NCBI RefSeq assembly: GCF_001522545.3
Contig: NC_031771.1
Span: 25,918,847 to 25,982,846, forward strand
Length of the DNA stretch: 64,000 nucleotides
Reading direction: 5' to 3'
From: Parus major
Taxonomy: Eukaryota > Chordata > Aves > Passeriformes > Paridae
In this document: positions 38,835-49,647 of the stretch, piece after piece
Numbering within the stretch: the first letter of the stretch is position 1
Layout: each line of letters opens with the position of its first letter
Position numbers and translations under genes: made by a program
Notes under the pieces: generated by a model
Told to the model about the DNA's origin: nothing
Seen by the model: only the letters and a program-made list of their open reading frames with translations
Database searches by the model: none

Positions 38835-39713
38835 AAGTGTGGCAGTCCACATTATTTAACATCTTTTTTAGAACCTGGATGATAGGACAAATTTTCACCC
38901 TTTCCAAATTAGCAGGTTATACAAAATTGGGAGGGGTGATTGATAGACCAGATGATGGTGCTGTCATTCAGATGAGGCTCAGTAGGCTGGTGAAATGGGC
39001 TGTGATCAGCAAAGGGAAGTGCCAAGTCCTACATCTGAGAAGGAACAGCCTTAGGCACCAGTACATGCAGGGGGCTGAATGGCTGAAAAGCAGCTCTGCA
39101 GCGGAGTGGACCTTGGGGTCCTGACAGATGGTGGGGTGACAGCCAGCAATGCACCCTTGGGGCAAAGAAGGCAAATAGAATCCTGGGCTGTGTTAGGAAG
39201 ATGCTTGCCAGCAAGCCAAGGGTGGTGATGCTTTCCCTCTGCAGAGCTGGAGTGCTGTGTCCAGTTCTGAGCTTGCCCATACAAGATGCAGATTTCCAGG
39301 AGTGAGTAGAGCAGGAACTGTGAAGATGCTTAAGGGACTGGAACATATCTACTGTGAGTCGAGCCTGAGAAAATCAGGACTGCTCAGCCTGTGGAACAGA
39401 AGGCTTGGGGGATCTCATAAACCTATTTAAATGCCATTATGGGAGGGAATACAGATGAGGGAGTCAAACTTCTCAGAAGCATCCAGGAATATGATGAGTG
39501 GCAATGGGCACAAGAAAACACTTTTCATTGTACATGTGGTCCAGCATTGGAACAGGTTGTCTGGAGGGATTGTGGGATCTCTGGCCTTGTTGATGCTCAA
39601 AACTTGGCTGGGCACCTCCCTCAGCAACCTGCTCTAGGTAACCCTGCTTGAGCAGTGGGTTGGACTAGATGCTCTCAAGAGCTCCTTTCCAACCAAAATG
39701 ATTCTGAGAACAC
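38835..39713 (+). mobile_element. CR1 LINE, 5'-truncated, plus strand
   Basis: The largest CR1 copy in the window. It starts inside the reverse-transcriptase gene (TTATTTAACATCTTTTTTAG, then CTGGATGAT), runs through GTGCCAAGTCCTACATCTGA and CACCAGTACATGCAGGGGGC, and on to the end of the ORF (CATTGGAACAGGTTGTCTGG). The 3' UTR reads CTCTAGGTAACCCTGCTTGA, then GTTGGACTAGATG and TTTCCAACC. The terminal octamer repeat is reduced to AAATGATTCTGAGAAC. The internal part between about 39125 and 39430 is still alignable in style but frameshifted. The element is dead, with no intact ORF and no 5' half. Confidence 0.93.
38840..39127 (+). pseudogene. CR1 reverse-transcriptase C-terminal remnant
   Basis: In the frame of 38786-39124 the peptide shows LSKLAGYTKLGG where CR1 elements have LSKFADDTKLGG. 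The two catalytic aspartates of the FADD box are replaced (codons 38915-38920 read Gly-Tyr), so the polymerase active site is lost. Downstream, GKCQVLHLRRN and HQYMQGAEWL match the conserved tail of the family. The frame then breaks, and the final coding part resumes in another frame near 39431-39637 (GNGHKKT, HWNRLSGG, LSNLL). A pseudogene by substitution and frameshift. Confidence 0.85.
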
Positions 39714-40958
39714 AGATAGAAGTAATAATTAGGCTGAGCTTTGGGAGAGAATCTTTGGATTTAAATGATGTAGAGATTCATGATAGAATAGGTCAGAATA
39801 TATCTCTGAACAATGAGCTTAGTGTCTCTTTCATTCTGTATACAGTTAATTTGGAGTATGTCTTATTTCTTTTATCCTTCATCCCTTATGTCTTTGCTGC
39901 ATTCTGATTTTTGTGCCAGGAGGGAAAAACCTAGTATGAAAAAACAGTGCTAGAACTGAGCTCCTGCTGTTAAAGAAGGGAAAAAATAGTGAATGGGGGA
40001 AGGGAAAGAATGTCTGGCACAGCTGTTCCCAAGAGCTTTTGCTCACCTTGAGCAGAGCTAATAAATATGACAGGAGCATTAAAGGATTATTCATCTTTTG
40101 GTTTTAATGTAAGGTTAAATGTATCTAAATGCAAATGTTTTTATCCAAAGACTTTTATGTTTCAGGATAATTCACTGAACTGTGAATTAAAGAAGGTTTT
40201 AAGGCTCTGGATCGTAGGCAAAAGGCAGAAAATCTTCTAATATCTGTTACAGAGTTTTTCATCTATACATCTTGACTTGTTTTGTAAAGGAATTATCTTT
40301 TTTAAATTTTATTTTAGTTTATTTAAATGGAGGTAAATCAAAGCAGACAAAAATTTGAAGAACTTGCAGATATTCCCAGGGTGCATAAAGGTAGAGACAA
40401 ATCCAGAAAACTGATTTCTGAGCTCTAGCATGGCTCATTCTGTTTCATGAAAAGGTTTTCCTTTCCTCTTTATATGCTTCATTGTGAAGTAAACATGAAT
40501 TGTCTCTTCCCTCACATGCTATGCTCTCAGAGACAATATTTCTCCTAGGATTCAGCCTCTCAAGTGTAAAGAGCAATTTGTTTCTGTGCTTTTGGGGTTG
40601 GGGACCAAGCACCTTCTTGCTAATACAACTCAGGGATTAATGTTCCTAAATTTTCTGTGGTAGAAAGAAAGAAAAAAGTTGTGTCAGCCTGTCAGTGCTG
40701 GAGCTGGAATGATGACAAATATTTAATCTCTTTGCAATTTTGAAATCTATCTCACTTATTTAGGGAGTTAAATGAGTCTTTGGTAAATTATTTTCTTTAT
40801 TATTTGATTGGTTTTTAATATTTGAAGGTCTTTAATATAAATGGAAGAAAAATTCAAAATAAGACAATCAGAATAATAATTAAAAATACATTTAGAAAAT
40901 GTTGTTCAAACAGCTAAGCTTTTACAATTTTTTTAAGGTGCTTTTTTTCCCCCTAAAG
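39714..40958. other. Unassigned AT-rich non-coding DNA
   Basis: No gene or repeat is recognised. Confidence 0.55.
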
Positions 40959-41069
40959 CCATTTGATGAAATTAAATTGAAAAATGCTGAAGTGTTGCTA
41001 AATATCACCTGGAGTGTACAATTTCACACAGTTCTGCTTAACTTACTGGCAAGATGCTTGGAGGACTGG
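40959..41069 (+). CDS. Candidate internal exon, unrecognised
   Basis: A very strong acceptor (GTGCTTTTTTTCCCCCTAAAG) is followed by 37 open codons in phase 0. The other two frames close within a few codons. The peptide is helical and leucine-rich (AEVLLNITWSVQFHTVLLNL), of the kind seen in HEAT/armadillo-type repeats, but no family can be named. The donor TGG|GTACTT is mediocre. Phase 0 at the end fits the next candidate at 41237. Confidence 0.22.
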
Positions 41070-41236
41070 GTACTTCAGAGAACATCAATTCTACTGCTTT
41101 GCCTGTTCCCTCATAAATTTTTTACTTTTGTGGAGTGATTGTGACAACAAGCACTTATAGTTTATCTGTGAAGGTAGAATCAGTGGCTCATTTTTTAATT
41201 TTTATTTTTTTTTGCTTCAACTCCCTTTTGGAGCAG

Positions 41237-41311
41237 GACATGCTTGGCTTTTCCCTTGTTCCTTCAGTCATCTATTTATTTCTTCAACCTGTCTTATTCT
41301 CTGAAGAACAG
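41237..41311 (+). CDS. Candidate internal exon, unrecognised
   Basis: An excellent donor (GAACAG|GTATGT) and a pyrimidine-rich acceptor (GCTTCAACTCCCTTTTGGAGCAG) frame 25 codons in phase 0/0 (LGFSLVPSVIYLFLQPVLF). The intron to the previous candidate would be 167 bp. A second frame is also open, so the reading is not certain. A further segment with a consensus donor (42057-42114, AAG|GTGAGT) follows but needs a different incoming phase, so an exon would be missing if both are real. Confidence 0.2.
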
Positions 41312-44300
41312 GTATGTTGATGTCAGTCTATGGAAGTTGCATACTAAAAACACAATTTCTGTGGAGAGGGGAAGTGTCAGTAGAAGCAGTATTTTAAAAT
41401 TCTTTTGTTTCTGCTAAGTGAAGAAACTTGCAGGGATTGTGAGTCTGATGCTTGGGAGTCCTGTACAGGGCAGGCTGGCAGGTTTTCTCTTTTACTCTGC
41501 AGGTTGTCTAAGCCTCCTCTTCCTCTTGCAGAGAGTGGGAACAGTATTGATTTACTGTTTCAAATATCCATGTGTGGTTCATGACATGAAATGGGGTTCA
41601 GGATGGGTTTTGATATCCTAGGCCAGACAAAAGAAGTGGAATCCATGCAGGGGTAGAACATTCCATTGAATACTCTAGGTATTCATCCAAAATCAGATCC
41701 TAGCACTCATTCAGAATTGAAAGACTAGAAACAGATAGGAAAATCCAGCTTGTTATCAGACTGTTGCCTTTATTACAAACCCCAAAACATAGAAAAAGGA
41801 AGTTTTCTGCCTTTTTGTGCTCCATTCTTTTGCTCATTCTCTCTTTGGTGCTGTTTTGTGCATGTTCCTACAACAGGCTGTGGTCCCTGATTTTCTTTTC
41901 ACGCTGGCTGTGCATTCCCAGCTTTTTTCTTTGAATTTATTAATTAATTTTAATCTTTGACTATAAGGTGCTGAACATCCATATTTGCTCTTAGAACCAG
42001 CCTCCCTTCAAACACACACACTCACACACACTCCCCCCCTCTATGGCATATTTCAGCTCGGATCCTGAAAGGCTGGCCAAAAGGAAGGGGCAGAGGGGAG
42101 GCTACAACATGAAGGTGAGTCTGGAGGAAATGGAAGGAAATACTTTTTGCCTTTGCTTTCTGACAAAAATCCCATATTATGCTGCATAATTATGTAGAAC
42201 TACAGTCCAAGATCTCAGTCCCTAACTAGGGAAAGCCACTGCGGAAGAGTGGTAACATTACTATTGTAGTATAAGATTGATTCTGAGACACAACATCGTT
42301 ACCCAGCACAGAGCTGGGGAATCTGGAACTTCTTATGTTTGATACATATGAACCCTTTCTCTTCAGTTGACCCAAAGATGAAATGATGGTCAAGGAATTG
42401 TCATGCATGTTAGAGATAACAATTCAAGTTTTAACACAGGAAGAGGGAGAAAAAGTGTTTCAAGCTGTCTTCAGCTGATTTATTTAGGAAGGTAAATTGT
42501 ACTAAAACTGCTACCTGAACTTTCATATATCTTCTCTTTTTCTGTCCCATATTTCCACACTCCTGGTATTGAATTATTATTCAAAACCTTATTAATCATT
42601 GGTCTTCATGTGCAAAGACAGTAAATCAGAATTTGTGGGATAATGTTTTGTTTCCTCATTTTTATTTTTAAGGCTGATGCTGACAAGATTTAGGTATGGG
42701 ATTAGAAAAGTAAAAAGGGAATACAGCATGTGTATGTTCAAGATGAAACATATGCTATGCATTATATCACATTGTCTTGGAACGAGCCCAAACTCTCCCA
42801 TTATTTTAAGTAGAGCATGAATGAAATTACCAACTAGCCCTTCCAAAATTGTGGAGGAAGATATTTGCATAAACCTCTCAAAAATACTTGTGTATCTTGT
42901 TCTTATTTTTTTTCCATTTGAGCTAGCTGAAGTGTTAGAACCTGTGTTTTCTAACAATTGGTGAGAGGTAGTTGAAAAACAAAAAATTGGAGGATTTTTT
43001 AAAATGGATATTTCACCTGGTGTTACTATTTACTCAGTGATTGTCTTCCTACTGACAAACTACTGGCATCATTTTCTTTCCCTGACTGCCTTTCCAAGTC
43101 AGGACTCTTTTCTTGATGCAACTTTTGGTCTACCTGATGCCTAAAACTAGCTTCTAAAGGTACTATCAATGTTTTCTAGTGTACACACAACTTGATCTAA
43201 AATAGTAACACTGAAACTGTATTTTATGTGCAGCAGGAATCATAAAGTGAAGTGTATTATGGTCTAATGAGAAAACTCATGAAAGTCTGTGTTGACAACT
43301 TTAATATCAAATCTGTGGTCTTACATCCTTACAGTAAATGTTAGATCTGTTTTTGTTGCCAATTCAAGATGATTAGTCCTAGGACACAGGACAAACGAGA
43401 TTCCTAAAGAAATACTATGTCACGACAGCACAATAAAAATCTAATATTTAAAGAGTTTAATGTGTATGAGTATTGGGACAACAAGATGTACCCCATCAGC
43501 TCTTAGATTAAAAAAATCTCAAGATTAAAGCCTTCCAGATGGCATGAGAAGTGTTTTCATAGCATGGCTATATGTTTAAGAAAACATGTAGTTCATTTAA
43601 CTACAGTATTGAATTACCGGCACCCCCAAGCAATACTAGAAATCTTGCCATGGAGGCAGAAAATAGAAAAATAAAAGAATGTCTCATGGACCAAAGAGAA
43701 CTATTTATTATTGATCATCAAAGGGCTGTAGACAGGTTCTTCATGTGGAAGCTAAGAAAAGACAGCTGAACAGAGGGAGTAGTTATATAAGAGTATTTAA
43801 CAGCACTTTCATTTTCCAGAGATAAAATTAGATGTGCCAGACTGTTCAAAATTTGCCTCTGCTTGTCAACTTTCTATGAGGACCACATTTCAGAGGGTCA
43901 TTTTAATCAAAATGAAAGACACATCCTATTAGGACAGCTTTGCTGACAGATTATTAAGATGAATTACTAGCATACACTTGTCCCCAATGCCTTGTTGATG
44001 TCAGTTAGTAGGAGGCAATGGGAGGACTTACAGTATAGGCTTTGCTCTGTAAGAGCAATTTACAATCAAAGTTAGCAATTCTAACTAAGTGAGAAGAGCT
44101 TAATCCTAGAGCTGTCACTAGACGTTATTTTCAGATTCCTGACACATCTACATTAAAACAGTTTATATGTAAAAGTTAATAGGGTCTAGGATATTTCATT
44201 ATGTAAAACAATCAACTGTTTTTATTGGAACAACCACATATTCTCAGTGTGGAGGAGGCAGTGGCACAATAAAATAGAATTTTAAGTTGTGTCCATTTAC

Positions 44301-44847
44301 AAGTCTTTATAATATCTATCAAAATAATTCTGAGTGACTATTTTTATCCTGGACAGCAGCTAGTGGACCCTTGGTCTGCCTATACAGTATGTAGACTTTG
44401 ATGGTTAGTGGCTGAGCCTACTGTCTTGCTCCCTCTAACCCCACAGTTCAAATTTATGTTGACATTTTTTTCTCTCAAGGCAGCGAATATTATATTGTAA
44501 TTAACTGTGGAAGCTGGAATATTTGACAGGTATTTAATGACAAGTTGCCACTTTCAAATATGATCAGTATGCTGCCATGCTTGAGAAAAGATCTCATTGC
44601 TGCGTCTCCAGCTAGAAACAAGAAAAAAAAGGCTGTTGAATCTGCCTCATGAGAGTTTCAGGTGCTTTACCTGTTTCATTTTCCCCAAACACAGACCTTC
44701 AGGCATATTCACTAGAAAAGCTATGAGTCAATATTAGAAACTCCTACGTTAGGGGAACACTTCTCTAGGTATGCATGTCTCTCTAAATAGTACAAAACAA
44801 GAGCAGATATTTAATTCAGAACACATCAATTATCTTTTGTTTTATAG
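41312..44847. other. Unassigned non-coding DNA with weak exon-like segments
   Basis: Segments 42057-42114 and 42440-42491 have good acceptors and donors, with 17-19 codons each in one frame, but their phases do not chain with their neighbours. The plus-strand frame 43572-43769 is protein-like (RKIKECLMDQRELFI) but has no good donor. None of these is strong enough for a separate gene call. Confidence 0.45.
42011..42034. repeat. (AC)n short microsatellite
   Basis: AC repeats with two CTC interruptions, directly ahead of a C run and a splice-acceptor-like sequence. Confidence 0.85.
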
Positions 44848-44944
44848 CTGGCCATGTGAAACTTTTTCTCTGAGAGAACTAGGGGAAATGAATGTTCTGT
44901 ACAATCTAAACAGAGTTGCTAAAAGTACATATGATGATAAGAGA
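44848..44944 (+). CDS. Candidate exon 1 of chain (unrecognised protein)
   Basis: The acceptor ATTATCTTTTGTTTTATAG and the consensus donor AGA|GTAAGT frame one split-codon base plus 32 codons (FSLRELGEMNVLYNLNRVAK and ending in YDDKR). It leaves phase 0, which fits the next candidate at 49542. The peptide is of mixed, soluble composition. Additional exons must exist upstream, because this one begins inside a codon and has no initiator. I do not recognise the protein. What is visible is only the frame and the splice motifs; the join to the following exons is inference. Confidence 0.3.
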
Positions 44945-45242
44945 GTAAGTACCTTTTAAAAAAAAAGAAAATTGAATGAGTTAGCTTCTAGGAGTATGTG
45001 GAGGAAAGAGATTTTGGGTAGGAGGCATGCTAATACAATGCCATCATCTTTATCCTACATTTTGCATAAGATGTCTTTTTGCTGTGGTATTCCTCTAAGC
45101 TTGTTGGAAATACTGCTGCATCCCATAGTATTAATACTCGCTTTTTCTCTTCAAGGCAGGGCATGAAGGCAAGCTGTAAGAGCACAGCTCCCAGGGAAAT
45201 TGTGGTACTGCTTGGTCTGGAATGCAGATCTTAGGTTCTCAC

Positions 45243-45485
45243 TGTGGTTCTTGCTAGTTCTGTGGAGGTCTGTCTGCACATCTGGAGCCAAGGGAAGCGT
45301 TTGACAGGTAGGACCCTCCCTTGGAGCCTTCTGCTTGCGTCTTTCATCCTTTTACAATGAAGTTGCAGCACGCGTCTTTCCAATTTCTCTTCTAAATAAG
45401 AAAAGGGGTCTGTCAGGAACTGCTCAGTTGTTTCTGATAACTCCAACCCTATGCTAATCATAACTCTGGCACGGTGTTTCTCCAT
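45243..45485 (-). CDS. Candidate first exon, minus strand, in CpG patch
   Basis: An ATG at 45485 opens a frame on the minus strand that reaches a donor-like GTGAGA at 45242 (81 codons to that point; unspliced, the frame stops at 45231 after 84 codons). The peptide is charged and probably helical around residues 28-55 (LEEKLERRVLQLHCKRMKD). It lies in the only CpG-enriched patch of the window, where a first exon would be expected. No matching second exon was identified, and the frame is also explained by the higher GC content, which makes stops rarer. Confidence 0.22.
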
Positions 45486-45614
45486 CTGTGTGGAAGAGAA
45501 GAGCATGGGAGGAGCGGGTGGCGGCGGTGGTGAGGATACACTAAAGCCGAGGCATGCACCACAAACGAGACTTCGTTGGCACGCCGTCACACATTGTTAT
45601 TGTGATTAATTACG
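45298..45614. promoter_or_regulatory. CpG-enriched patch, possible promoter or enhancer
   Basis: Fourteen CG dinucleotides fall within about 317 bases, whereas the flanking kilobases have almost none. The patch includes GGAGCGGGTGGCGGCGGTGG, and on its right edge GTGATTAATTACGCCCCTC, with a homeodomain-type TAATTA core. CpG retention in vertebrate DNA usually reflects an unmethylated regulatory element or a coding exon. The function is inferred from composition only. Confidence 0.4.
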
Positions 45615-47118
45615 CCCCTCAGTGTGCTTAGTGTATCCTGATGCAAGAAATAAAAGGAGTGACACTGTTTACCTTTCCCTACCGTGGTACCTGGGAATTC
45701 TCTGGCCTTGCTGTGGCTGCACTGTCTGTATCTTCACTAGATTTATAGCATATTTATCTTGTACAGGGGCAGACCTCTGTCTTCTCTAGAGATGTACTGG
45801 GGATCATGCTTCTTCATACAGAAGCTTTTAGCTTCTGTTTTGTTGCCTGTTTCCTTCACAGGGGAGGCTCTAATTTTTGTTGCTGCATTGATGATCATCT
45901 TTGGAAAAACTTCAGTCTAATAGTGCATAGCAGAAAGAAACAAAAAGGGTAATAAATTCTGGTATATTGTCTTACTTCATGGCAAACAGAACTTGACTCT
46001 TTGATGCCTTCTTCACTGAGGCTCAACACAGGACCTTTCTAAAGTTAGAGTGAAAAGAAAGTGTACTTTGCACGAAGGAAATTGTGGAGAAAGCAATCAG
46101 TGTGGTAGGAGAGTGATGCTTTTACTGCATTTGTGATGGAATGGAACACAGAGACCAAACATTGGATGATGTGAAAGGCTATGTATGAAGTGCTATTACT
46201 GTCACGATGATGACTGAATGCATGTTGAAATTACCTTTACAGGAATAGCAACAAATGATCTCTGTATCTTCCCCTCCTACTCATCCAAAGCTCTCAAGGC
46301 TGCATTTCTAATCAACGAAAAACAGGCATCCCACACCCATGCCAAGAGGAATAACCTGAGCATTCAAGCTCTGCTTTGGATTAAATGTTAAAATCGTGTA
46401 CCCTATATTGTCAGGTTATAAGAATTGATGAGATAACGATAAATTCAGTTATAATTCTCTACGTCTACCCTCATGTCCTGTTACTCAAATTCCAGTGTTG
46501 CAAACAAAATTCTCATTAAGTGCTAATGATTATAATCATACAACACTTCATAGCATAGCATTGTCAGTAATTACATACACACATTCTTAAGTTGGAATCT
46601 TTATTAAAAATACATTTCCTTTTAGGGGCTTCAGTCACTTGAATGTGGAGTGAAAGTAAATTAGGCTGTGGTAGGCATTGCAGCTATAGTTACTACTTCT
46701 TCCATTATTGCAAGTTATTATAAGCTTGTATGATTGAAACTGCTATAGATAAGCATGCAATAATATTTTCACTGTCACCATGATCACTGACTGAGATAAG
46801 AACTTGATGTTCTATTTTTGTTCTGGATAGAGAAAAACAAGGAGGGGTAAATGGGGGGAAAGGGCTTCAAGTCTTGCAATGATATGCAAGGAAAAAAAAT
46901 TTCCAAGCTTAAAGGAGGCCCACACATACGTCAATGATGACATGCAGCTCTCAGAGGATTTAGTGTTAAAGGGACATCTGCTAATTTTATTTGCAAGAGA
47001 GAAGAGAAAGCATGCACATTCAAGATACTTGTTGTATCATTTTTAAATCAAGGCCATCTTTTTCTCGGTGGTAAACGTGAAATGTTTTTAAAGGCCAGAC
47101 TTAGCATAAAATCTATTG
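45615..47118. other. Unassigned non-coding DNA
   Basis: No transposon or low-complexity tract is visible for a long stretch (45.6-49 kb). That is compatible with conserved non-coding DNA, but I cannot test conservation. A pair of good splice borders around a 30-bp segment (46626-46655) is probably chance. Confidence 0.4.
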
Positions 47119-47132
47119 GTTGCTATGGAGAC
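47119..47132. promoter_or_regulatory. RFX X-box-like motif beside inverted CCAAT
   Basis: GTTGCTATGGAGAC matches the palindromic RFX binding site GTTGCCATGGCAAC at 11 of 14 positions. It is directly abutted by ATTGG (47115-47119), the reverse of a CCAAT box. X-box and CCAAT pairs occur in RFX-regulated promoters. A single motif of this length is expected now and then by chance, so binding is only a possibility. Confidence 0.3.
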
Positions 47133-49541
47133 CACTTACCACACAGGACTGCACTCTGTGTTCGACTCTGTGATTTTCTCTATTCAAAGGTTTGCCATTG
47201 TCAAAAAACAAATTAGTTTTTCAGTTGTTTATTACAAAGTTCATTATGAGAAAGTTAATAAATAATATGGTATTTTATTAGTGTGAGGATAGGTGCCATG
47301 TGTGAATTAACCAGGGCACTATTCCTTAAATTTACCATTTTAAAATAATTATAGCAAAATTTGCTATTGTTAGGAAATAAAACAGAATTTGATCAGTCTG
47401 TGTAAATGAACATGAAGTGAAGCAGGTAGTTGGAAGTCTGATCCCAACAAAATTACATGGTAATACGCCTTTTCACACCTACACAGCACTTAGTAACAAA
47501 GCACTGAAAGAGAAAGAAAGATTAAACCCTGTTAGAGTAAAACTTTATACCTGAGGCGCATTACTTCTTTCCTTATGAAAGAAAAGGTGGGTTCAGGACC
47601 CCATGCTCACTGAATTATTCATGCTGTCTTTTGCATCTCAGATCTTTAGGGTTGAAACTGGTAGAGGTTGTTATTATCAGGAGCACAAATCTAACTAGGT
47701 ACTAGGTTCAGTGAAAATCTGTTCGGCTGTTTCTCCTGAAGTGTTTATCTAATTACAGCAAATGCTTTCTGCCAAACTGTCCAGCACACCCACCCCCAAA
47801 AAGAACACATTCAGGGAGGATGTGCAAAGTATTTAATTTCTGGAATATGTTTGAAACTGGGGCTAGTTGATAGCTGGGATCTGGGTGAGAGAGACAATTC
47901 ATTGAAGTATCATGGGAAGCCCTTTACATTACTTAAAGATATTTCCAAGACAAATTGATGTTAGCAAGTTCTTTCTCACTTCTTTTTTTAAATAACATTT
48001 TAGTCTAATTTCTAATTACTTGAGGAATGCATGAATATGTTGCTTTCAGCACTTGAGACTGGCTCCTATCCCCTCCTTGGTGCATTTTGTACCTTAGTGA
48101 GCCAAATTCAGAGCTGCTGCAAGAGGTACAGTTTCACTGACTTCAGAGAAATGCTGGTGCTGCTTTTGGTGTGTGGTCTCTCTCCCATTGACAGACCAAT
48201 GATGGGACTCTCACACAACAGAGAAACAGGTCTCAGCTCAGCTTGGAGGTTTCTCTGTGGATTTTTTTTGTGTTTAACTATTGGTTTGTTTTTTATGTGA
48301 TGGGTAGACCTTTGTGAAGCGTAGGTTGTCTCTAGTGATTTTGTAGGACCCCCTAGACATATGAAAGGATATCCAAGACATGGTGGTTGATGATGGTCAT
48401 TTTTAGAAATGCTGAGTTTGTAGGCAGGTAATGCAGTAGAGATTGCTTAATTGCAAATCTCATTTTTTTGCCAAGCATTTGTGTGCATATAAGTTATTTT
48501 GATTTCACTTTCCTAGTCAAAGCACTCTCCTACTAAATACCAACTGTACAGTGTCAAGTCCTGATAATTAACGTGTTGCAAACATGCTATTAAGACAAAT
48601 CAGATTGAAACACATAAGAAAAATGAAAGCATAATTTAATTCCAGCTATTGTCAGTCTCTTCAAGAATTATTATGCAGTTGGCCTCCTCCTGTGCAGCTC
48701 TGTTTTAGCAGAGCGTGCACTGTTTCGCACTGCATGCAAAGTAACTAAAAAAGAAATAAGTCCCTAAAAAGGAATGCTCCAGTTGAAACAAGCCAGTGGG
48801 GGCTACTTAGGCAAAACTAACTGGTGACACTATGTTTATAGTAATGGACAAGGGAATATGACTCACAAATGGTGCAGAAAACATATGTTTAATAAGCTTC
48901 TACTAAAAGTGTCATATTATTATTTATAATAGAAAACTTTTACCCCTTAGAATAAGCTTTTCATTTTTCTTTGTGGTCAGGTTTGTGTTTGAGCTCTCCT
49001 GCTTAACATCTTGCCCATGTTTTTCCTCTGTTTGACTCCAGTTCCTTCAGAGATCTCAGTAGGGGATCTGTTTTCCTTCTGTGTTCTGCCAGATTTCATT
49101 AGGGTGCTATGGACTGTTAATAGAGCAGAATTTTTTGCCTACCGCATAAAATGGAATAATATTGTCTTTAATCAAAAGTAAATGTCTAGGAAGCTATCCC
49201 TATCTGAATCAGCTCTCCTCCTCTACTTCTAAAGCAGCCTGACAAGGGGCAGAGTATTAGACAAAGCATTGTTTCTGGAACTGTTTTCAGATGAATGAGG
49301 CATTCCTCAAAGGCACTGTATGTACAACATGAAAGAAGCAATCCCGACATGCACAAAGAGACCATTCAGGATTCCCATACAAAATTACTAGCCTAATAAT
49401 ATGACCTGAATCAGACATAAAGCACAAGATATTTGTCCATGTTTTTTGAATGCTGTCAAAACTTTTACAGGAATATTCACAAATGGGAATCTGCTTCTTG
49501 CTACATTTTGCAGTTCTCAGTCTCTCTGCTTAAACCAGTAG
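47133..49541. other. Unassigned non-coding DNA
   Basis: No recognised gene or transposon. An 89-codon frame at 48031-48300 behind a good acceptor lacks a donor and is not protein-like at its end. Confidence 0.45.
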
Positions 49542-49647
49542 CTCATTGAAAAAATCTGGGGGCTTGGTTTAATATCATTGACTGTACCATGGGTTCTGCA
49601 TAACATCTATGTTGTTGACAAAATAGTGACTGACATCCTAGTGAGAG
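49542..49647 (+). CDS. Candidate exon 2 of chain (unrecognised protein)
   Basis: The frame runs from an acceptor (CTCTCTGCTTAAACCAGTAG) to a good donor (GAGAG|GTAAGA), giving 35 codons plus one base, with an entry phase of 0 that fits the candidate at 44848. The peptide is hydrophobic with interspersed charge (IWGLGLISLTVPWVLHNIYV). It could be a buried helix or a membrane-associated segment. The acceptor is only moderate because purines interrupt the pyrimidine tract. The last base G completes Gly with the GA that begins the next exon. Confidence 0.3.

Noticed and set aside
39029..39346. 105-codon minus-strand ORF
   Set aside because: Antisense strand of the plus-oriented CR1 copy.
42592..42957. 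121-codon minus-strand ORF
   Set aside because: No recognisable motif, no flanking splice sites, and the peptide looks like translated AT-rich DNA.
46626..46655. 30-bp micro-exon with phase 0/0 inside the proposed gene
   Set aside because: It would fit the phase of its neighbours, but a 10-codon segment with two splice motifs is expected by chance in this length of intron.
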